The translations under genes and the position numbers were made by a program. Source: Paraclostridium ghonii (lineage in GTDB: Bacteria; Bacillota; Clostridia; Peptostreptococcales; Peptostreptococcaceae). Taken from it: 64,000 nucleotides of DNA. The notes below the pieces were generated by a model that worked only from the letters and a program-made list of their open reading frames with translations, made no database searches and had not been told where the DNA came from. Position 1 is the first letter of the stretch; the number at the start of each line of letters is the position of its first letter. Shown piece by piece: positions 9,589-17,757 of the stretch. The stretch lies in the NCBI RefSeq assembly GCF_030815085.1, contig NZ_JAUSWG010000001.1; one strand, written 5' to 3'.

Positions 9589-10719
9589 ATGCCGAAAGAG
9601 ATAGTAAAAAAAAGTGTTAGTAGGGGGATAAAAACTGATTTTGACAATGTTATATTTTATACAACTATGTTATTAGTATTTATAGGAATCATAATGGTTT
9701 TTAGTGCTAGTTTTATACAATCTACATTTAAACTAGGTGATTCCTATTATTTTTTAAAAAGAAATATAATTTATGCAACCATAGGTTTTATTGCCATGAT
9801 TTTCACATCAAGGATAGACTATAGATTTTGGTATAAAAATGCAAAAATATTAGGAATAGTAGTTATTATATTATTGTTAATGGTACTTTCACCCCTTGGA
9901 ACATCATTAAATGGAGCTCAAAGATGGTTGGGTGTTGGAGGTTTAACAATACAACCTGCAGAGTTAGCTAAATTTGCAACTATAATAATAACTGCTAAAT
10001 TAATAGAATTAAAGTACGATAAAATAAAATCCTTAACAAAAGGAGTTATACCGCTTCTTATAATACCTAGTATTTTCTTTGCATTAATAATATTACAACC
10101 CAATTTATCAACTGCTGGAACTGTAATATTAGTTGCGTTTGTAATGATATTCGTAGCAGGAATGGATATGAAACTTGTTTATGCAATGTTTGGAGCGGGA
10201 GCTGGATTATTTGCAGTAATGGTATTAGCAGCGCCTTATAGAATGGCACGTGTAACATCATTTTTAGATCCGTTTAAAGATCCTCTTGGGTCAGGATATC
10301 AAGTTATACAAGGATTATACGCACTAGGATCAGGAGGGCTATTTGGTCTTGGTCTTGGGAAAAGTAGACAAAAATATTTTTACATACCAGAACCACAAAA
10401 TGATTTTATATTTGCAATAATAGGAGAAGAAATTGGGCTTGTAGGATGTGCAATCGTAATAATGCTATTTGTATTTTTAGTTTATAGATGCATAAGGATT
10501 GCAATTAAATGTCCAGATGTATTTTCATGTATGCTTGTTGTAGGTATAGGTGGGCAAATAGGGATTCAGGCAGCTTTAAATATAGCTGTTGCAACATCAT
10601 CAATGCCTGTTACAGGAGTAGCTTTACCATTTATAAGTTATGGAGGAACCTCACTTATAATATTTATGGCAGCAGTAGGGATTGTGCTTAATGTCTCTAA
10701 GCATGTAAAAATGAATTAG
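9589..10719 (+). CDS. spoVE: SEDS-family glycosyltransferase, SpoVE/FtsW type
   Basis: A 376-aa polytopic membrane protein with about ten spans. SEDS proteins polymerise glycan strands from lipid II together with a class B PBP. Family signatures are NGAQRWLGVGG near 105, the IPEPQNDFIFAIIGEE segment near 265, and PVTGVALPFISYGGTS near 345. The partner PBP in this cluster is SpoVD, so SpoVE is the better name, but the fold cannot tell SpoVE from FtsW. Its start has TGGAGG about 12 nt upstream. murG follows at 17 bp. Confidence 0.9.
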   Translation: MPKEIVKKSVSRGIKTDFDNVIFYTTMLLVFIGIIMVFSASFIQSTFKLGDSYYFLKRNIIYATIGFIAMIFTSRIDYRFWYKNAKILGIVVIILLLMVLSPLGTSLNGAQRWLGVGGLTIQPAELAKFATIIITAKLIELKYDKIKSLTKGVIPLLIIPSIFFALIILQPNLSTAGTVILVAFVMIFVAGMDMKLVYAMFGAGAGLFAVMVLAAPYRMARVTSFLDPFKDPLGSGYQVIQGLYALGSGGLFGLGLGKSRQKYFYIPEPQNDFIFAIIGEEIGLVGCAIVIMLFVFLVYRCIRIAIKCPDVFSCMLVVGIGGQIGIQAALNIAVATSSMPVTGVALPFISYGGTSLIIFMAAVGIVLNVSKHVKMN

Positions 10720-10736
10720 ACAGGAGATGAAAGTTA

Positions 10737-11945
10737 ATGAAAGTTTTATTATCTGGTGGTGGAACAGGAGGACATGTGTATCCTGCCATCGCTATAGCAA
10801 ATAAGATAAAAGAAGAAAATCCAGATGCTGAAATAGTATTTGTAGGAACTGAAAAAGGAATAGAATCTGAAATAGTTCCTAAATATGGATATGAACTAAA
10901 AACGGTTACAGTTCAAGGATTTAAAAGGAAAATAGATTTTGATAATGTAAAAAGAGTATTTAAACTTTTTAAAGGATTAGAACAATCAAGAAGAATTGTT
11001 AAAAAGTTTAAGCCAGATGTTGTTATAGGAACTGGAGGATATGTTAGTGGTCCAGTATTATTTAATGCATCTATGAGTAAAGTTCCGGCTATAATCCATG
11101 AGCAAAATTCTTTTCCTGGAGTTACTAATAAAATTTTAGCAAAAATGGTAACAAAAGTACTAACAAGTTTCGAAGACTCTCATGTGAGATTTCCTGAAGA
11201 AACTAGAAAAAAATTAGTGCTTACAGGAAACCCAGTTAGAAAAGAAATTCTTATATCTAAAAAAAGTAGTGCAAGAAGAAAATTAGGAATACAAGAAGAT
11301 AAAAAAATGGTTTTATGCTACGGTGGTAGTGGTGGATCTAGAAAAATAAATGATTCTATGAAGTTGGTAATAAGAAATCTTGTAAATGAAGATGTAGCAT
11401 TTATATATGCTACAGGCAAAAATTTCTACGATGGGTTTATAAAAGATATAAACGATTTACAATTAAAGCCATATCAAAAAGTAGTACCATACTTAGAAGA
11501 TATGGCAAGTGCACTAGCAGCTTGTGATATGGTTATAGGAAGTGCAGGAGCTATATCTTTAGCTGAAATAACAGCATTAGGAAAACCATCTATAATAATA
11601 CCTAAGGCTTATACTGCAGAAAATCACCAAGAATATAATGCTAAAAGTATAGAAAGTAAAGGTGCTGGTATAGCGATTTTAGAAAAAAACCTTACAGCAG
11701 AAAATTTAAATGATACAGTTTTTAAATTATTAGGAGATAGAGAACTTTTAATAGATATGGCTAATGCAAGTAAAGAAATAGGAAAACCAGAAGCTATAGA
11801 CATAATATATAAAGAAGTTATGGAAGTTTACAACAGAAATAATAAAAAGCCGAAAAAAGAGGCTAAGGTTGAAAATAAAGATGAAAAAATAAATATAGAT
11901 GAAACAAAAGAAGTTAAAACAATAGGAATAAAAAATAAAAAGTAA
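10737..11945 (+). CDS. murG: Lipid II-forming GlcNAc transferase, with extended C-terminus
   Basis: Peripheral membrane enzyme that adds GlcNAc to lipid I, giving lipid II. The glycine-rich loop GGGTGGHVYPA is at 7-17, GTGGYVSGP near 100, HEQNSFPG near 123, and the GSAGAISLAEITALGKPSI acceptor loop near 262. Most MurG proteins are about 355-365 aa; this one is 402. The extra tail after about residue 363 is almost only K, E, N and D, looks disordered, and lacks any motif I know. The catalytic core appears intact. Confidence 0.97.
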   Translation: MKVLLSGGGTGGHVYPAIAIANKIKEENPDAEIVFVGTEKGIESEIVPKYGYELKTVTVQGFKRKIDFDNVKRVFKLFKGLEQSRRIVKKFKPDVVIGTGGYVSGPVLFNASMSKVPAIIHEQNSFPGVTNKILAKMVTKVLTSFEDSHVRFPEETRKKLVLTGNPVRKEILISKKSSARRKLGIQEDKKMVLCYGGSGGSRKINDSMKLVIRNLVNEDVAFIYATGKNFYDGFIKDINDLQLKPYQKVVPYLEDMASALAACDMVIGSAGAISLAEITALGKPSIIIPKAYTAENHQEYNAKSIESKGAGIAILEKNLTAENLNDTVFKLLGDRELLIDMANASKEIGKPEAIDIIYKEVMEVYNRNNKKPKKEAKVENKDEKINIDETKEVKTIGIKNKK

Positions 11946-12029
11946 CATATTTCCCCTCTAGTACATAGTATTAAAAATATAAGAAGTTATATTTTAGACT
12001 TAAAACACTTGCTACTAGGGGGGATACTT

Positions 12030-13283
12030 TTGTCAAAGTATATAATCAGTGGAGGCAATAAAGTAGAAGGTAGGCTAGATATAAGAGGAGCAAAAAACTC
12101 TGTATTGCCTATAATGGCTGCATCTATACTGAATGAATCTAAAAATACAATAAAAAACATTCCTGATATATCAGATGTTCATGTGATGACTGACATATTA
12201 AGAAGTCTAGGTTGTAAAGTTGAATATAGTGATTACACTTTATATATAGATAGCGCAAATATTAATATTAATAGCGTTAAAGAAGAGCATATGAAAATGT
12301 TAAGATCATCTATTATAGTTATGGGTGCTATGATAGGAAGACTCAATAATATAAGTATAAGCTACCCAGGAGGGTGTTCCATAGGTGCTAGACCTATAGA
12401 TCTTCATTTATATGCTTTGGATAAGCTAGGAGTAAAAATAAGTGAAGATAGAGGATATATACACTGTAATAGAGAGTATTTAGTGGGAAACACTATAAAT
12501 TTAGCATTTCCAAGTGTTGGGGCTACAGAAAATGCAATGTTGGCAGCTGTAAAAGCAAAGGGAATAACAATAATAAATAATGCAGCAAGAGAGCCTGAAA
12601 TAGAAGATTTACAAAGCTTTTTAAATTCAATGGGAGCAAAAGTAAATGGGGCAGGAACTAGTTGCATACAAATTGAGGGTGTAGATAAATTACATTCTGT
12701 AACTCATACAATAATTCCTGACAGAATTGCAATAGGAACTTATATGATAGCTAGTGCTATAACAGGTGGGAATTTAGAAGTTGATAAAGTTATAAAAAGC
12801 CATATACATCCTATAGTAAGCAGATTAGAGCAAACAGGGTGTGACATAGAATATAAAGATAATGGATTAATAATAAAATCTCCAAGTAAAATCTTACCTA
12901 TAGATATAATAAAAACATCACCTCACCCAGGATTCCCAACTGATATGCAATCTCAGCTTATGGCATTGTTATGTTTAAGTGAAGGAAGTAGTATTTTTCA
13001 TGAATCAATATTTGAAAACAGGTTTATGCATTGTGGAGAACTTGTAAAAATGGGAGCAAATATAATCAATGTAACTGATAATATATGTATGGTAAAAGGT
13101 GTGAATAAACTTATTGGGGCTACAGTTAAGGCTCCAGATTTAAGAGCAGGAGCAGCTTTAGTATTAGCAGGATTAGCAGCAGAAGGAATAACAGAGGTTG
13201 TAAACATAAGCCATGTAGAGAGAGGTTATGAGCATATTGAAAATACACTAAAAAACCTTGGTGCAAATATAATTAAAATTTAA
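12030..13283 (+). CDS. murA: UDP-GlcNAc 1-carboxyvinyltransferase
   Basis: Catalyses the first committed step of peptidoglycan synthesis, from UDP-GlcNAc and PEP. I start it at TTG 12030, not at the in-frame TTG 12009. The AGGGGGGAT ribosome site at 12017-12025 lies inside the longer version, and the shorter one places the substrate residues at K22-N23, as in the well-studied enzymes. The catalytic cysteine is C116 in PGGCSIGARP, so the protein should be fosfomycin sensitive. The 417 aa are normal. MurA is not always inside dcw clusters; here it sits between murG and ftsQ. Confidence 0.95.
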   Translation: MSKYIISGGNKVEGRLDIRGAKNSVLPIMAASILNESKNTIKNIPDISDVHVMTDILRSLGCKVEYSDYTLYIDSANININSVKEEHMKMLRSSIIVMGAMIGRLNNISISYPGGCSIGARPIDLHLYALDKLGVKISEDRGYIHCNREYLVGNTINLAFPSVGATENAMLAAVKAKGITIINNAAREPEIEDLQSFLNSMGAKVNGAGTSCIQIEGVDKLHSVTHTIIPDRIAIGTYMIASAITGGNLEVDKVIKSHIHPIVSRLEQTGCDIEYKDNGLIIKSPSKILPIDIIKTSPHPGFPTDMQSQLMALLCLSEGSSIFHESIFENRFMHCGELVKMGANIINVTDNICMVKGVNKLIGATVKAPDLRAGAALVLAGLAAEGITEVVNISHVERGYEHIENTLKNLGANIIKI

Positions 13284-13286
13284 TAT

Positions 13287-13335
13287 AAAAAAAGAAGTCG
13301 AATTAGTTTTAAACACTATTACGATTTCTTTTTTT
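13287..13335 (+). terminator. Terminator after murA
   Basis: A roughly 20-bp imperfect stem (A-rich left arm 13287-13307, right arm 13315-13335) ends in a run of seven T. It would separate murA from ftsQ transcription. Confidence 0.7.
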
Positions 13336-13377
13336 ATGCTAAATAAACAAACTAACAAAGGATAAGTTATTCATATG

Positions 13378-13404
13378 TAGTATTTTATATATTATAAAAT
13401 ACTA
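13378..13404 (+). repeat. Perfect 12-bp hairpin just upstream of the ftsQ ribosome site
   Basis: TAGTATTTTATA and its exact reverse complement are separated by 3 nt. The hairpin ends immediately before the AAAGGTGGGG site of ftsQ. It could protect the 5' end of the message or serve as an operator. No T tract follows, so it is not a terminator. Confidence 0.5.
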
Positions 13405-13417
13405 AAGGTGGGGTATT

Positions 13418-14152
13418 ATGAAAAAAAATAAGTGTAGGTTGAATAAGAAAGGTAAATTTGCTATATATGCTTTTATTTTGCTAGTTATATTGTTGATTTA
13501 TATATGTATAAGTAGTAGTATTTTTGAATTAAAAGAAGTTAGTTTAAATGGAAATAACAAAATAACTAAAAATGATGTAGTAAAAATAGCATCTATAGAA
13601 GAGGGGAAAAATATCTTTAAATATAATTTAAAGGATATAGAAGAAAAATTATTAGGAAATCCATATATAAAATATGCTAAAACTACTAGAAAATTTCCAG
13701 ATAAATTAGTGATAAACATAAAGGAGAACAGTGAAGATGCAATAATAAAGGATGGGAAAAATTATGTTTATTTAGGTATGGATGGACTAGTATTATCTGA
13801 GAAAAAAGAAATAACAAATAAGAATATACCATTAGTAAGTGGAATTCAAATAAAGGATAAACAGGTAAATACAAAAGTTAAAATAAACTCGAATAAATCA
13901 AATTACATAATTTTAACTATAGATACATTGAAAAAAAATAACATGTCAAGAAAGATCGAAAGCATAAATATAAATCAAAATACAATGATTATGAAAACTG
14001 ATGAGAATACAAATATTAATCTAAAACTTGATGAGGATATAGTATATAACATAAATAGATTAAAAGTTATATTAGTAGATTTAAAAACTAGCAATAAAAA
14101 GGGAGGAAGTGTTGATTTAACAAGTAAAGAACAGGCTATATATTCTCCGTGA
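13418..14152 (+). CDS. ftsQ: Cell division protein FtsQ/DivIB
   Basis: A 244-aa bitopic membrane protein: a basic cytoplasmic N-terminus, one span at about 13-33, then a POTRA domain at about 36-105 (FELKEVSLNGNNKITKNDV) and a beta domain. DivIB/FtsQ bridges FtsL and DivIC in the divisome. Position just ahead of ftsZ supports the call. No alanine- or proline-rich extension is present. The stop codon is followed by an orphan ribosome site and a three-codon ORF, suggesting that the next gene has been lost. Confidence 0.88.
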   Translation: MKKNKCRLNKKGKFAIYAFILLVILLIYICISSSIFELKEVSLNGNNKITKNDVVKIASIEEGKNIFKYNLKDIEEKLLGNPYIKYAKTTRKFPDKLVINIKENSEDAIIKDGKNYVYLGMDGLVLSEKKEITNKNIPLVSGIQIKDKQVNTKVKINSNKSNYIILTIDTLKKNNMSRKIESININQNTMIMKTDENTNINLKLDEDIVYNINRLKVILVDLKTSNKKGGSVDLTSKEQAIYSP

Positions 14153-14763
14153 TAGGGGGTGAGTATGTATAACTAATAGATATTTGTTCTAATATATTTT
14201 TTAATATTAAGTTAGAGTTAAATTGTACGTATATATAGTAAAATAAAAAATATTAGGAATTGATTGAAATTTATCAATTTTTCGTAAATGATTATTGAAA
14301 AGACATTATATTCATAAATTCTTATAAAAACATGAATAAAAAACTTGAATAATATAGGTATTTCAAAGTAAAATATAGAATGTGAATATGTATAATATGG
14401 GTAATTAGTGGTATTGCACTAATTGCAATAGTTGGGTATTATATTAAAATAACATATACAATGGAGTACTATTTATATAAGTAAGTTACGATATGAAATG
14501 TAATGCATTACGTGTAAATTTTACACTTATATAAGAAAAAATAGGAGTTCCTATGTATTATGTAGATATATTGGTATTTGGGGCAAGATTATTTGATAAT
14601 TTATCAATTATTAAGAAGACAGATTATATCTAATTTATGCAATAAAAAAAGAGGAAAATGAACTTTTTTGTGGAATAAGTTAGTTAAATAAACAAAATGC
14701 TAATATAAAATGATATAATTAATACATAGATTTACTTTGGATATTAAATAAGGAGGTTTGTAG
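14153..14763. other. 610-bp gap between ftsQ and ftsZ
   Basis: This gap has no intact gene. It begins with GGGGGTGAGT and ATG TAT AAC TAA, which looks like the abandoned start of a former gene. It then contains AT-rich DNA with stops in all frames, the sbp remnant described separately, and a possible extended -10 (TGATATAAT, 14711-14719) without a clear -35 for ftsZ. In Bacillus the same interval holds ylxW, ylxX, sbp and ftsA. Confidence 0.7.
14389..14633 (+). pseudogene. sbp: Decayed small basic protein (Sbp, DUF1290) gene
   Basis: Two fragments in different frames resemble the two ends of Sbp, a protein of roughly 110-120 aa. At 14398-14481 the translation reads VISGIALIAIVGYYIK then ITYTMEYYLYK, like the N-terminal membrane helix and following PxEY segment. 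At 14535-14630 it reads EKIGVPMYYVDILVFGARLF then DNLSIIKK, closely like the C-terminal GVDLYLA...FGVRLFQN.A.IRR motif of the family. The middle, with the second helix, is missing, and there are stops and a frame change. Location between ftsQ and ftsZ is where Bacillus carries sbp. The resemblance was judged from memory of the family. Confidence 0.6.
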
Positions 14764-15945
14764 ATGCTAAACTTTGACGTAGAAATGGATAACTTTGCAA
14801 GAATCAAAGTAATAGGCGTAGGTGGCGGTGGTAACAACGCTGTCAACAGAATGGTTGAAGCACAACTTAAAGGTGTTGAATTTATAGCTGTTAATACTGA
14901 TAAACAAGCTTTATATACATCTAAAGCTGAGCATAAAATTCAAGTTGGAGAGAAACTTACTAGAGGTCTAGGAGCAGGAGCAAACCCAGAAGTTGGGAAA
15001 AAGTCTGCGGAAGAAAGTAAAGATGAAATACTTAAAGTTCTTGAAGGTGCGGATATGGTATTTGTAACTGCAGGAATGGGCGGAGGAACAGGAACAGGAG
15101 CTGCACCTGTAGTTGCTCAATTAGCAAAAGAGATGGGTATACTTACAGTAGGAGTAGTTACAAAACCTTTTGCTTTTGAAGGTAAAGTAAGAATGAAAAA
15201 TGCAGAACAAGGTATAAAAGAGTTAAAGACAAAAGTTGATACTTTAATAACTATACCTAATGATAGATTGTTACAAATAGTTCAGAAGAATACATCTATG
15301 TTAGAAGCATTTTCAATAGCAGATGATGTATTAAAACAAGGTATAGAATCTATATCAGACTTAATTGCAGCACCAGGTTTAATAAACCTAGACTTTGCTG
15401 ACGTTCAATCTATAATGAAGGAAAAAGGCCTAGCACATATGGGTATGGGAAGAGCTCAAGGCGAAAATAGAGCTATAGAAGCAGCAAGACAAGCTATACA
15501 ATCACCATTACTAGAAACTTCTATAAAAGGAGCTAAGGGTGTTTTACTTAATATAACAGGTGGAGCAAACTTAGGACTATTTGAAATAAATGAAGCTTCT
15601 ACATTAGTTCAAGAGTCTTGCGATTCTGAAGCTAATATAATATTTGGAGCTACAATAAAAGAAGACTTAAAAGATGATCTTGTTATAACTGTTATAGCTA
15701 CAGGATTTGAAGATGGACAAGATATGGATTTAGATTTAATAAATAGAAACAACGCAATGAATCAAGGACAACATCAAAACTTTCAACAAAATAATATGAA
15801 TCACAACCCAGCAAGAGAGGCTCAAAGGCCAATAATGCCAGAGACAAAGCAAGAAGAAGAACCTGCTATTAAACAAAATACAAGTTCAACATACATAGAA
15901 AGTGATGATATGGAGATTCCAACATTCTTAAGAAGAAGAAGATAA
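14764..15945 (+). CDS. ftsZ: Cell division GTPase FtsZ
   Basis: Tubulin homologue that polymerises at midcell into the Z ring. The 393-aa protein has the GTP-binding GVGGGGNNAVNRM at 18-30, the tubulin signature GGGTGTGAAP at 106-115, and the T7 loop NLDFADV near 208. A linker rich in N, Q and E follows, and the C-terminal peptide IPTFLRRRR binds membrane anchors such as SepF. It has a strong TAAGGAGG site 8 nt upstream. No ftsA is adjacent; SepF is encoded at 37 kb. The terminator overlaps the last codons. Confidence 0.99.
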   Translation: MLNFDVEMDNFARIKVIGVGGGGNNAVNRMVEAQLKGVEFIAVNTDKQALYTSKAEHKIQVGEKLTRGLGAGANPEVGKKSAEESKDEILKVLEGADMVFVTAGMGGGTGTGAAPVVAQLAKEMGILTVGVVTKPFAFEGKVRMKNAEQGIKELKTKVDTLITIPNDRLLQIVQKNTSMLEAFSIADDVLKQGIESISDLIAAPGLINLDFADVQSIMKEKGLAHMGMGRAQGENRAIEAARQAIQSPLLETSIKGAKGVLLNITGGANLGLFEINEASTLVQESCDSEANIIFGATIKEDLKDDLVITVIATGFEDGQDMDLDLINRNNAMNQGQHQNFQQNNMNHNPAREAQRPIMPETKQEEEPAIKQNTSSTYIESDDMEIPTFLRRRR

Positions 15946-15965
15946 TAATATCTTCTTTTTTTTTG
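15936..15965 (+). terminator. Terminator overlapping the ftsZ stop codon
   Basis: AAGAAGATA (15936-15944) and TATCTTCTT (15949-15957) form a 9-bp stem with a 4-nt loop, followed by a long T tract. The left arm lies in the arginine codons and stop of ftsZ. Confidence 0.9.
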
Positions 15966-16002
15966 TGTTTTTTTGTTTTATTTAACAGTAAATTAATTTC
16001 AG

Positions 16003-16049
16003 TTCGACTATCAATTATGACATAAAACTCACTAAAGCTAAACTATAAT
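16003..16049 (+). promoter_or_regulatory. spoIIG-type promoter with a Spo0A box and a long spacer
   Basis: A TATAAT at 16044-16049 has a good -35 (ATGACA, 16017-16022) 21 bp away rather than 17. A TTCGACT at 16003-16009 matches the reverse of the Spo0A core TGTCGAA at six of seven positions, just upstream of the -35. In B. subtilis the spoIIG promoter has the same overlong spacing and is activated by phosphorylated Spo0A bound next to the -35. Confidence 0.6.
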
Positions 16050-16073
16050 ATAGGTAAATGTTTCAAGGGGGGG

Positions 16074-16916
16074 ATGGAGGTGTATGTAGAATATTATGCA
16101 ATTGAAAACTTATTAGTAAACTATATAATAATAAGTTGCACATCTATAATTTCTAAAAATCATAGTTCAATGAAAAAAAAATGGACAGGTGCTGCAATTG
16201 GAATGATGTATTCTATTTTATATTTATTTGATAGTTTTAATTTGTTTTTTTCAATTCCTATGAAGGTATTATTGATTTTAATTGTAACCAAAATAGCATT
16301 TAGTCATGACACAATGAAAGAATATATAAGAGTATTAATTATTTTTTATTTTGTAAATATTTTTATTGCAGGAAGTTCATTTTTTATTATATATTGTACG
16401 GGGCTTACACATCTAACTATATCTTTCATAATTTTAATATCATACTTAAGTGGAATAATCTTAAAATATATTTATAACGATATAAAAGAATTAAAATATA
16501 TGACAAGCATGAAAAAAGATATGACGGTATGCATAGATGAAAAAGAAATAGAGCTTAAAGCTTTAATGGATACAGGTAATTTATTAAAAGACCCTATAAG
16601 CAAAAGTGAAGTTGTTATTATAAGTGCTAATAAATTATATGAAATTTTACCTGAAGAATTCCAAAATCTAGATCTAAAAAATATAAACATAAGCTCAATT
16701 GATAAAGTTATAGACAATATTGATAAGAGTATATCTTATAGAATTAGAATGATACCTGTTAAACAGATAAATGATAGCAATATAGTTATAGGGATAAAAT
16801 CAGATTACATAAAAGTTGATGGACGAAAAATACCTAATGTTATATTGGGTCTTTCAAATTTCAAAGAAGATGGTTATAACGCTATATTGAATCCACAACT
16901 ATTAATGAGTATATAA
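16074..16916 (+). CDS. spoIIGA: Sigma-E processing aspartic peptidase SpoIIGA
   Basis: Membrane protease that cleaves pro-sigma-E in the mother cell after a signal from the forespore (SpoIIR). The 280-aa protein has about five N-terminal membrane spans (1-140) and a cytosolic half with the retroviral-type aspartic protease motif ALMDTGN, D166. Length and order, directly upstream of sigE, are as in other sporulating Firmicutes. The start follows a GGGGGGGATGGAGG stretch. It is separated from sigE by 20 bp and is very likely cotranscribed with it. Confidence 0.93.
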   Translation: MEVYVEYYAIENLLVNYIIISCTSIISKNHSSMKKKWTGAAIGMMYSILYLFDSFNLFFSIPMKVLLILIVTKIAFSHDTMKEYIRVLIIFYFVNIFIAGSSFFIIYCTGLTHLTISFIILISYLSGIILKYIYNDIKELKYMTSMKKDMTVCIDEKEIELKALMDTGNLLKDPISKSEVVIISANKLYEILPEEFQNLDLKNINISSIDKVIDNIDKSISYRIRMIPVKQINDSNIVIGIKSDYIKVDGRKIPNVILGLSNFKEDGYNAILNPQLLMSI

Positions 16917-16936
16917 ATTTTAAGGGGGATAGCTTT

Positions 16937-17668
16937 ATGAGAACTTTTATAAAATTAAAATCAAAGTGTATAAGTTATTTTTTTAAATTATTATCAAAAC
17001 TAGGATTATTAAATCCAAAGGGATTATATTATTTAGGAGGCGTAAATATATTGCCACCTCCTCTTTCAAGTCAAGAAGAGCAAGAACTATTACAAAATTT
17101 AGAAAATGATGAAAGCATAAAAACTATTTTAATTGAAAGAAACTTAAGGTTAGTTGTTTATATATCTAGAAAATTTGAAAATACAGGAATTGACGTAGAA
17201 GACCTCATCTCAATAGGGACAATAGGGCTAATAAAAGCTGTAAATACATTTAAATTAAATAAAAATATTAAACTAGCTACATATGCTTCTAGATGCATAG
17301 AAAATGAAATACTTATGTATTTAAGAAAAAACAATAAAAAGAAAACTGAGGTATCGTTTGATGAGCCTCTTAATGTTGACTTAGATGGGAATGAACTTTT
17401 ATTGTCTGATATATTAGGTACAGAAAATGATGAAATATATAAGCTAATAGAAGAAGAAATAGATAAGGATCTTTTAGTTATGGCATTAGATAGACTTTCA
17501 GATAGAGAAAAACAAATTATGGAGCTAAGATTTGGATTATGCAGTAAAGGAAATGAAAGAACACAAAAAGAAGTAGCGACAATGTTAGGGATATCTCAAT
17601 CATATATTTCTAGATTGGAGAAAAAGATAATATCTAGGCTAAAAAAAGAGATGAAAAAATTTGTTTAG
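16937..17668 (+). CDS. sigE: Sporulation sigma factor sigma-E (pro-form)
   Basis: Mother-cell sigma factor made as an inactive precursor. The 243-aa protein starts with an amphipathic pro-sequence of about 25-30 residues before the conserved LGGVNILPPPLS. Region 2 (LVVYISRKFENTGIDVEDLI and LATYASRCIENEILMYLR) and region 4 with a helix-turn-helix (KEVATMLGISQSYISRLEK) are complete. No coding sequence interrupts the gene. The SpoIIGA that would cut the pro-sequence is encoded just upstream. Confidence 0.97.
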   Translation: MRTFIKLKSKCISYFFKLLSKLGLLNPKGLYYLGGVNILPPPLSSQEEQELLQNLENDESIKTILIERNLRLVVYISRKFENTGIDVEDLISIGTIGLIKAVNTFKLNKNIKLATYASRCIENEILMYLRKNNKKKTEVSFDEPLNVDLDGNELLLSDILGTENDEIYKLIEEEIDKDLLVMALDRLSDREKQIMELRFGLCSKGNERTQKEVATMLGISQSYISRLEKKIISRLKKEMKKFV

Positions 17669-17757
17669 ATATAAATAATTACTCTTAAACAGTATAAAAA
17701 TATACTAGATGTAAATAATTGTATAAGAAATACTTTTTAAGAGAGGACTGAGTTGTA

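Noticed and set aside
12009..12029. Extended N-terminus of MurA
   Set aside because: It would place the ribosome site inside the gene and shift the conserved K22-N23; TTG 12030 fits better.
14553..14633. A 26-codon ORF with an apparent AGGAG site, as a stand-alone microprotein
   Set aside because: Its sequence, together with the codons just upstream of the ATG, matches the C-terminus of Sbp, so it is better read as part of a decayed gene.
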